Source: Sordaria brevicollis (Eukaryota > Ascomycota > Sordariomycetes > Sordariales > Sordariaceae). Taken from it: a DNA stretch of 64,000 nucleotides. Every line of letters starts with the position of its first letter. The first letter of the stretch is position 1. Under the pieces are notes generated by a model. The model was given only the letters and a program-made list of their open reading frames with translations, did no database searches and was not told the DNA's origin. The stretch spans positions 2,418,001-2,482,000 of the forward strand of contig JAUTDP010000009.1 in NCBI GenBank assembly GCA_033439795.1, read 5' to 3'. Both the position numbers and the translations under genes were made by a program. Below are positions 55,919 through 64,000 of the stretch, one piece after another.

Positions 55919-57601
55919 ATGTCTATGATCACGACCACCGCCTGGGTGCCGCGAGGCTATGCGGCGCCCTTCCCTACCAAGTACCAGTTCGACGAGGAGG
56001 AGTTCGAGCGTATCGCCAACCTGGCCAAGCTTCAGCTTGATGATGCCCAAGACGACCTGGACGAGGCCAAGGCGAAGGAGGCCAATGGCAACGTTTCCGA
56101 CAAGGAGGATGAGGACACGGCCATGAAGGTTGATACTCGCGACGAGTACGTGTTGACTGGCTAGCTGTTCCCGTGTGAGAGGCAGTGCTAATGGGATCTT
56201 CATAGGATTGAGATCGATGACGACCTTAAGGAGTACGACCTGGAGCACTACGACGACGACGATGACAACGTGGGCGAGGCGCAACAGATGGGCATGTTTG
56301 GCAACGTCAAGTCGCTCGCCTACTACGAGTCCAACAAGGAGGATCCGTACATCACGCTGAAGGAGGAGGAAGAGGACGATGAGGAACGCGAAGATCTCCA
56401 GATTCTGGCCACCGACAACCTTCTGCTGGCCGCCAAGATCGAAGACGAACTCGCCCATCTCGAGGTCTATGTCTACGAAGACGCCGCCGACAACCTTTAC
56501 GTACACCACGATATCATGCTTCCCGCGATACCACTATGCCTCGAATGGCTCGATATCCCCGTCAGCAAGCCCAGTGTCGACAAGGACTCGGTCGGTAACT
56601 TTGTCGCTATTGGCACTTTCGACCCCGATATCGAGATTTGGGATCTCGACACTGTCGATTGCATGTACCCCAACGCCATCCTGGGACAGGGCGGCAACCC
56701 CGAGGACGAGAAGAAGAAAAAGAAGAAGAAGAAGTCCAAAAAGGCCAACGACGAGTACCACGTCGACGCTGTCCTGGCTCTCGCTGCCAACAGGAAGCAC
56801 CGCAACTTGCTCGCTTCCGCCTCTGCCGACAAGACCATCAAGCTGTGGGATCTCCACACCACCAAGTGCGCCAAGTCATACAGCTACCATACCGACAAGG
56901 TGTGCTCGCTCGCCTGGCACTCCGTTGAGTCTACAGTGCTGTTGTCCGGTTCCTACGATCGCACTTGCGCCATCGCCGACATGCGCGCCCCCAACGAGCA
57001 GCCCATGCGTGTGGGTGTAGAGAGCGACGTCGAGAACGTCAGGTGGGATCCTCATGACCCCAACTTCTTCTACGTCTCTACCGAGAACGGCATCATCCAC
57101 TACTTCGATGCTCGTAACGCCACCAAGGATCCTGCGGCCAGCAAGTCCGTCTGGAAGCTCCAAGCTCACGACGAGTCTGTCTCTTCCTTCGATCTCAACC
57201 CCGTCATTCCCGGATACATGGCCACCGGTTCTACCGACAAGACCGTCAAGCTCTGGAACATCACTGCCGAGGGTCCCTCGCTTGTGGTGTCCCGCGACTT
57301 TGACGTTGGCAAGGTCTTCTCGACAACATTCGGTCCTGATCCCGAGGTCGCCTTCAGACTTGCGGTTGCGGGTAGCAAGGGCACCGTTTCCGTCTGGGAT
57401 ACCTCCACCAACGCTGGTGTCCGCAAGTTCTTCGCTCAGAAGGTGCCTACCAAGGCCACTGACGAGGAGGTTGAGGACAAGCTTGTCGGTGTCAATGACG
57501 TTGAGGACAGCAGCAGCGAGGACGATGGTGATGATGACGATGATGAGGACGAATCTGGCTCGGACCAGGACTCGATGGATGAGGATGATGAATCAGAGTA
57601 G
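55919..57601 (+). CDS. pwp1: Pwp1, WD40 ribosome-biogenesis protein
   Basis: Exons are 55919-56145 and 56206-57601. The 60 bp intron has donor GTACGT, a GCTAAT branch and acceptor TAG, and rebuilds Glu 76. The product is 540 residues. It starts MSMITTTAWVPRGYAAPFPT, a segment typical of Pwp1, followed by acidic stretches (EYDLEHYDDDDDN) and the MGMFGNVKSLAYYESNKEDP box. A lysine run (about 275, KKKKKKKKSKKAND) precedes WD repeats: HRNLLASASADKTIKLWDLH, VLLSGSYDRTCAIADMR, YMATGSTDKTVKLWNI and VAGSKGTVSVWDTS. The tail is nearly all Asp, Glu and Ser. Pwp1 acts in the nucleolus on pre-rRNA processing and large-subunit assembly. The frame downstream of its TAG stays open for 50 codons (see findings). 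Confidence 0.95.
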
Positions 57602-58928
57602 TGTGCAGCTAAAGCTTATGTTGGAAAATCTTGGTGTTTCGGGATATCAAAAAGGAGGTTCCTGTCTGAAATCATGTTGACATTGTTCTTTTTGGCGGTT
57701 ATGGGATTCTTGGTGGCGTACCGGTTACTATATACAAGAAGGGTAGAAAGCTAAATCTTTCACATGATCACAGCTGTCTGAAGAACTTCTAGTTTGGTTA
57801 TTTGTGTGTTCGCAAGCAGTATGTTATCCTTAGCAGCCTTTCTTACGGGTTTGTTATCGCCTCTTTGTCCCAAGTGTGAAAGGGTAAGAACCAAATCTCC
57901 TTGGACCGAGGAGAACTTTGGGAGTTCTGGACTTTCGACAACTCCCGACAGCAAACATAGCTGCCAACTTTGGATTTCCACCTCAATTCTCTTCTTACCA
58001 ACCCGAGCTTTCACTCGGCACTTGTCCCGCAATCCACCAACAAGGTATAGAACCAACATCATTTTGCCAGCTTCCAACAACCCGCGGCGGTTGGTTCCAC
58101 GAGCTGTACGGATTCCTATGTATGTACTAGGTAAATGGTCCAACCAGCCGTTCGGAACTGCCGTACGGATCGATGCGTGGTGTCCCTGTTCGGCATTTAC
58201 TCTTCACATTCCATTCGGATGTTCAACTCAATATTTGCTTTTTTCTGGTAAGAACTCTTTCGATATCGAATATACTCTGCAATTATTTCTGTCCAGTGAT
58301 AAATACGGTTCACCAAGACGAAGAGCTGTAGCACACTTCTGATCTTCATTATCAATTGGCGGCCGTAGGAGGTAACACAAGTTCACAATCTCACTTCAGC
58401 TGGGCGCAAAGCTGAGTGCAGTGCGCCAGCCAGTATGTGACACAAGAACCGGGAGGCATCTTGCATTTGTGTTTCTGTTGTGGATGATGCTGTATCTACG
58501 CTGCTAGCTGCGAGCTCCCCGCCATGTCTCTCGATTTGGGATATTTCACCAAGAAATGTCGTTGCTTGGCCAGGCGATGGGCGTTGATGAAGTGTTGGAG
58601 ATATCGAAACCGAAGTTCACTTAGCTCGACAGGGGTAGGTAGTCTTTTCTGAGAAGGTAAAATTGAGCCCAGATGGACAAGCAAGTGCCGCGATTTGGTG
58701 ATAGCTTCCACCCATCATCACGGTTTGTACACTATCTAGGAGACCGTTCCTTTGCGGGGAGCTATTGCGATCACTTCTTGAGGGAGAGTCAAAGAGCTCT
58801 GTTGATGGGTAACCGGAAGGCTCCTTTAACCTCCAGCCAGCACCAGGTGTGCAAGCCATGTCCATTTCCTGTCTGCCCTGCCCTCGCTGAAAGGGTTTAT
58901 AAGTTGAACCTTTGGGTGTCTTTTCCGT
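57602..58928. other. Intergenic, 3' side of pwp1, no gene supported
   Basis: The plus frame 57794-58342 has a hydrophobic start if read from its internal ATG (MLSLAAFLTGLLSPLCPKCE), but no recognisable domain, and codon use is unlike the neighbours. I do not call it a gene. No repeat is seen. Confidence 0.4.
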
Positions 58929-59047
58929 GGTCCGCTAGTCAATGTGGGGAGAGCCGTGAAACAACGCTTTGTCGATTAGTACTGGCATACGGGTTGAGAA
59001 ACCCCTTAAATTCTCATTGTTGGCAGGTTCGATTCCTGTACGGATCA
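58929..59047 (+). tRNA. tRNA-like sequence, possibly a tRNA pseudogene or intron-bearing tRNA
   Basis: The 3' part is tRNA-like: a T arm with stem GCAGG / CCTGT around loop TTCGATT (a perfect B box GGTTCGATTCC), then acceptor strand ACGGATC at 59040-59046, A, and a TTTTT terminator at 59050. A candidate 5' acceptor strand GGTCCGC (58929-58935) pairs at six of seven places including one G-T, followed by TA and a D-arm-like AATGTGGGGAGAGC that lacks one base of a normal D stem. The 119 bp span would require an intron near 45 bp. I could not find an anticodon loop with the invariant T33, so it may be inactive. No amino acid is assigned. Confidence 0.35.
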
Positions 59048-59051
59048 CCTT

Positions 59052-61914
59052 TTTGTCCCCTTTTCTTTTTAGTTCTAATTCCGATTTACCATTCATTCGA
59101 CATTCAGTTCTGAACTGAAGCTTCAAAAGGCAAAAACTTCACAAAAACGAAACGAACGAAAGAGGCCATTCTCGAAGCAAATGTGGAGGAGAAGAAACAA
59201 GAAGTTCATCTTCATTCAGTTCCTGCCAATCGAAGGACCCTGTCCATCCATCATCTTTAGCGTCGTTTCAAATGCAAGGAACAGGTTGCCCTAATGTTTT
59301 CCACTGGATCCCGTCGCCATCGATGATTGGAGAAAAGGCGCGCGTGGGGCGTCACCTGGCTTGCTTGGCATTTGCATGGAGCTTGGGGTCCTTTGGTGGA
59401 TTCCATCCGCAATAACTTGAAGTGTCCGCCGGGGCGTTAAAGAGGCGTGAGAAGGCGTTGACGATTTCCCGTTTTTTACTCTTTTGGGGAAGAACGACCG
59501 CTTGCCCGAATGCCCGGACTTGCTCCGAGTCCAGGCGGTCGACTGATGGATGGATGAATGGGTGTGGAGGAAGGAAGGAAATGGCATCTTTGCCAGATTC
59601 TGGACACGGCATGAGCGGGCACAAGTGTTTGAAACATGCGGCAGTGCAACAAGCAAGATCAGTTGGTTCTATGCAACCATCACCAGTGACGTTGAATGAG
59701 CCACGAACCATCAAACTCGAAACACTGCACAGTCATCCGTCTTCTTCAAACAAATTTTGACAATGCTCTCTGGCTCTCAACAAAAAAGCATAACGCTAGA
59801 GTCAAATTAAAATTCGATCTAGGATATTGAGCGGGGACTAGCTTTGTCTGGAGATGGTGAGGAATGACGGACAGATACCATGCTGATGGATCCAGCAGAC
59901 CCGGCTGCCCACCGGGATGGAGTAACCAACCGACCGCAAAGCGAGAGACACAGGACGGGAGTTAAAAACAACCTAACAGCAACGATTTGAACAAGCACTG
60001 CGGCTGCTGCTGCAACGGAGAGCTGCCAGATCTTGCCTCTTATCAAGTGAGCCTCCATCACCAATCGTGCATTGTTTCTAACGTTTCGAACTCGCTCTGG
60101 CCTTCCCCATATAGGACTGTCCTCCGGCTCCGATTCTCGTCAAAGAAAAGAAAATGCCATCTTTGCCATCCTCCGAAGGCCCAAAAAAAAAGGGGTCATC
60201 GGTCGGCGGCACTCTGGGGTGGCACGGGTGGCTGAAGCGACCTTCCGGATTCCCATTGGTGGGCTACAGGGAGCTGTGACCAGACGACCAACAAGAGACC
60301 GCAAATAAAGTTTGTCGACCCACTGGCCAAGGCACAGGCATGGTTCCTGGATGGTCAACCTTGTCGCTGTGGATGGGCCTCTCTGGGGCCTCTCTGGGGC
60401 CACCAAGGAACAACCAGGACCACTCAGGACCTCATCAGCATCCCGTCCTCTGGTGCCTTTTTGCCGGCATCGAGACTGCATTTTGGAAAAAGAGAGAGAG
60501 GAGAACGAATATCTTCGCTCCAACATGGCTGATCACTGGATGTCCAGCCGTGGTAACGCACCCGTCTGTGTTGCCCGTAAAGGTACCAGGAGTTCACGAC
60601 ATGCGTATCTTCATGTAAGAGTGACATAAGGACCGTGCCCAGATACGGCTTATACCCAAGTAGGCTATACTTCCAAGAAATCCTCATCTCTGGCGGCCGG
60701 ATCCAAGTAACTTGACGTTACAATCGACACCGTCTGGCCCCCGCAGTTTGTTCTTTTCCTGGCCTTTCTCCCCGTCCCGCCAGTTCTTCAGGCGTTGCGT
60801 TGCAGTCCTTTTTTATTGTCGAGCCATTTTGGGAAGACGTTTGGCCGCTCCTTGCTTTCCTCCCCTTGACTTCCATTCCCTTTCCCCTTTCTGCGGCCTT
60901 TCTCTCCCCACGCAACTTCATTCCTTCCTTTGAACTTGTGTCGTTCGCCCATCCACGCTCCTTCGTTGTTAGTTGACTGGATTATATCCTTCAAGAGTGA
61001 AGAGCCTCATCTTAGATCAGGTTTGCCCTTGTTTGGACTCGAGAAGCGGATTTCTATCCCACCCACATTCATTTCCCTCATTTGGTTTCACACCACCATC
61101 ACCACCACTCCTTCTTTTTTCAACAGTATCCTGTTTAGGAAGACACTCCCTACTTCCAACAGCATCTGCCCATCCCTCGGACCGCACTTTTTACGTGCCA
61201 CTAACAAACGGACGAGTTCGACGCATAAAGAACTTGTGTGTGTTTCCAACGACACGGAACATCTACAAAGACCATAAAGGACTGGATCCACGACGTACCC
61301 CAGGCTGTACAGAACAATACATGCTCTACATAGCAGCATTTTGAATCACACGCATACAACGACCCGTTCTCCCGGATTGATTCCGTTTCCGCCTCTTCTT
61401 TGCCAAATACCGATCTTTCAAGCTATCCCTGGCTGACATCACTGTTCGTTGGTGTTCATCCGAGCTTTTAAACAGACCAAGGTCTCAGCAGCTACCAACA
61501 ACGGGAGATTTGGAGGAGGAATTTCGTCTCATCTTCATTTCAGCACTCGATCAGGCATCGTTGCATTCCGCTTCCACTTTTCGATCACCGGTACCCTTTC
61601 ACTTGCCGTTCAGACCAAGTCATCTGAGCGTTGGACCGAGACACCCCAGAGAGGCAAACGTCACACCTTCACCCGTCACTCGTTGGACAAGCTACCCTGG
61701 AGTTATTTGTCCTTCATCGTCGACTGCCCAGCCTTCTTTTGGTTTGACCTTGCGCCTTCAGCTTTCCCGGAAGGAACTATCCCACATTTGAGATATCATC
61801 ACTCGATAATCTCTGCCCTCGGGAATTTGCTTCGACAAAAAGGACTCGATAATCAACAATATCTCAGCATTACCTGTTGTGTCATCAAGTCCGTGACTTG
61901 AACCAGTAATCAAG
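59052..61914. promoter_or_regulatory. Intergenic and long promoter/leader of the Ser-rich protein gene
   Basis: From 60710 to 61914 the plus strand is rich in CT and CCA, as in long fungal leaders, with several short upstream ATG frames (for example a 7-codon one at 61321). The left part has no frame I can support. A GGAT repeat is seen at about 59545-59575. No RNA gene is recognised beyond the tRNA-like sequence. Confidence 0.4.
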
Positions 61915-62979
61915 ATGACTTCGTCCATTTCGAGAGGGTTCACGACCCGGCGGATCAAGCAATTCACGCGGTCCTCCGAGCCCGACCACCCGATCATGCC
62001 ACGAAGCAATCTCCAGAAAATCTCCATGGCTTCCTTGCGCGACAAGATTTCGGCCCCCATCAAGCTTAACCATGCCACCAACGTGCTCGCCTATAGTGCG
62101 CCCGATATCTATCCACAGTCTGCAACTTCGACCAAGTCGTCATTCCTGAAATCCGACGATGATCTTTCCGACAGCGCGCATACCCACACATCATCTCCCC
62201 CTACCAGCCCGGATATCGACGAGGCCCCGGATAGGTGCCTGTCCCCAGAGCCAAACCATCTATCATGCTATTTCACTGCCGACAACTCGACGACATCTCC
62301 AGTCACCACTCACAAGCCGTCACCATTGGCCGAGGCTCCGCTTGTTCCCTCGCGCGCGCCTTCCCACACCAAAAAGACCTACGATTCGCGAGTACGTGAG
62401 CAGTCAGTCGCAGGCCGGGCCTCAGTACAGTCGCAGCGCACAATTTCGACAAAAGCCAGCTTCAACTTCTCGCAGCCACGATCAAGGAGCACCTCGGTAT
62501 CGTCAGTTAGCGTCCCTCCCTCGCCTTCGTCCTACGCGAAGAAGAGGCCTCAAGTCACTGTGCCCCCGACCTCGATCAACCACTCGATTCCCTCCGCCAC
62601 CACAGCCTCTCCTGCTTCACCACCCAGGCAACGGTCTCTGCGACATGTCGAAACCGCCATCGAGTCATCCCCAGCTCGCACGAGCCACAGGGCAGAGTTC
62701 TCGCAGTCTCACTCTCACCATCCTTTCGGACAGGAACTGGCCCAAGTAACGGAGATTGCAGAGGAGTACGGCGTCAAGGAGAAGCTGAACGACGAATATG
62801 CGGCCGAGGAGCGGGAGATGGCCGCCATGGGACTGTGCAAGTTCAGCGCCGACGATTATCTGAAGGAGATTAAGGGATTCTTCGTCACTTTTTACGGTGT
62901 TGAGCCTGTCGACTACGAGCCTGCCACTCCAGCTCCGTCTGCGGTTGCGGCTGTGGCGCCGGCTAGCGCTTGGATATGA
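61915..62979 (+). CDS. Unrecognised Ser/Pro-rich protein with a charged C-terminal region
   Basis: A single exon of 354 residues starts MTSSISRGFTTRRIKQFTRS. The first 260 residues are Ser/Thr/Pro-rich, with basic patches (RDKISAPIKLNH, SYAKKRPQVTV) and many SP sites such as SPPTSPDID and SVPPSPSSYAKK, suggesting a phosphorylated, disordered regulator. The last ~90 residues look folded: FGQELAQVTEIAEEYGVKEK, EEREMAAMGLCKFSADDYLK and EIKGFFVTFYGVEPVDYEP. I recognise no domain or function; similar proteins may exist in other Sordariomycetes, but I cannot confirm this. Codon use (C-ending) matches the true genes around it, and the ATG follows a pyrimidine-rich leader ending AATCAAG. A later ATG (MPRSNLQKISMASL) is an alternative start. 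Confidence 0.75.
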   Translation: MTSSISRGFTTRRIKQFTRSSEPDHPIMPRSNLQKISMASLRDKISAPIKLNHATNVLAYSAPDIYPQSATSTKSSFLKSDDDLSDSAHTHTSSPPTSPDIDEAPDRCLSPEPNHLSCYFTADNSTTSPVTTHKPSPLAEAPLVPSRAPSHTKKTYDSRVREQSVAGRASVQSQRTISTKASFNFSQPRSRSTSVSSVSVPPSPSSYAKKRPQVTVPPTSINHSIPSATTASPASPPRQRSLRHVETAIESSPARTSHRAEFSQSHSHHPFGQELAQVTEIAEEYGVKEKLNDEYAAEEREMAAMGLCKFSADDYLKEIKGFFVTFYGVEPVDYEPATPAPSAVAAVAPASAWI

Positions 62980-64000
62980 TTGCGCCGAACACGATATGGG
63001 AACGAAACCACTACACTTTTAAACTTCATGTCACTCATTTACAAAACGATTTATATCCACAAGGGGAGCTTTTCAAGGGAATCAGGAGAAGGGAAGGAAG
63101 ATGATCGATGGATGGATGGAATGCATGGGAAACGGCGAAAATTATGGCCATATCATGGAAGGGAACGGAGGATGTCATGTTACAACGTTTATTACTTACT
63201 TTCTGTATGTTTCTCTATGTTGTACATTATGCTTGGAACAATTGGCAGGGGCTTTTTATGGGGTTGGTTGGCGGTACCCTGCTGCTTTGGTTTGATGTTT
63301 GATACCTCTTTGGCTTTTGATTCTCGTACCTACGCCAGATAGTAGATCTTGAGAGGCGTGGTGGATGATTTTATTCTATTCTTCTTCAAACCATGGAAAT
63401 TCTTTGGGTGTATGCTCCTATGCCTGAACAGTTGGATCCGAAGGAAAGAAAAACATCCTTACACACATGAAACTCTGCATATATATGGCACCATCACTTC
63501 GTTATGTCACCATCATATCTATGATGCTTACAACTTGAGTCCAAGTTATAGTCACTCGAGAATCATGATGAGGCGCAGCTCAGGTAGTGAAATTGCAAAG
63601 GATTCATATGGTCCTCAACCCTGTTTGTTGGTTACATGCCCCTCCTATAGAGTCAGAACAGCCTGACCGGACCGGGCCATGATCCTTCCATAAAGCAAAA
63701 CACCGGAGCGGAAGAAGTCCATAGAAGAAGCTGTAACGGGGCCGGTTCGGGCCTGGACCAACGGGATTCGCGCTGTCACTGCACGGGTCCCGTTCATGCA
63801 TGACGATCCAGTCGACCCTGAGACTGGTTGTTCGTCTTGGCTTTTCATTATGCCCACCAAAACTCGTCAGTTCCTGACCAGGAAAAACTGGAATCGTGAT
63901 TCTTTCTCTTGGATTCTATCTAGACGTTTGACACGACAAATAAATGACAAGCCACACGAGAGAATTCGTAGTGTCAACATAGGTTGTTATTTGGAAGTCG
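62980..64000. other. Right-end region, 3' of the Ser-rich protein gene
   Basis: A GATG tetranucleotide cluster (GATCGATGGATGGATGG) lies at about 63101-63119. Frames are below 125 codons and unmatched on both strands. I see no gene, tRNA or repeat family. Confidence 0.45.

Noticed and set aside
57794..58342. 182-codon plus frame after pwp1
   Set aside because: Starts on TTG; the internal ATG gives a hydrophobic start but no domain, and codon use differs from true genes here.

Overview
The window looks like chromosomal DNA of a filamentous ascomycete of the Neurospora/Sordaria group. That placement is inference. It rests on short introns (mostly 54-130 bp) with GTRNGT donors and CTAAC/CTGAC branch sites, on a Crooked-neck protein that closely resembles the Neurospora CLF-1 I know, on C-ending codon use, and on one ~10 kb very AT-rich block with the signature of RIP (repeat-induced point mutation).

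Left arm (1-25 kb): a partial prp31 (-) diverges from clf1 (+). Then come a DUF3824-type Arg/Ser-Gly/Ala protein (-), a small three-exon Ino4-type bHLH factor (-), a LARP1/Sro9-type La-motif protein (-), an orphan reading frame (20461-21477, +) interrupted by two in-frame TAG codons, and four-exon sft2 (-). Long intergenic spaces separate several of these.

Centre (25-41 kb): a gene-poor stretch encloses the RIP-degraded block, about 29.7-39.9 kb. It still carries readable decayed reading frames on both strands whose stops sit almost wholly where Gln (CAA/CAG) or Trp codons would be. Its non-coding parts carry tandem arrays with an 11 or 22 bp period and a recurring 18 bp dyad motif. I could not assign it to a known transposon family.

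Right arm (41-64 kb): a bHLH factor with a long inter-helix loop (+), npr3 (-), an ethanolamine kinase (+), the mitochondrial glycine-cleavage T protein (-), prp16 (-) diverging from pwp1 (+), a tRNA-like sequence, and an unrecognised Ser-rich protein (+).

Three spliceosome factors (Prp31, Clf1, Prp16) lie in one 64 kb window, and a fourth gene (Pwp1) belongs to ribosome biogenesis. Npr3 (TORC1 control), ethanolamine kinase (phosphatidylethanolamine synthesis), Sft2 (Golgi traffic) and GCV-T (one-carbon metabolism) are ordinary housekeeping genes with no evident pathway link. The most interesting items are the TAG-interrupted orphan gene, a candidate for sexual-stage A-to-I stop-codon editing, and the structured, unidentified RIP-degraded element.
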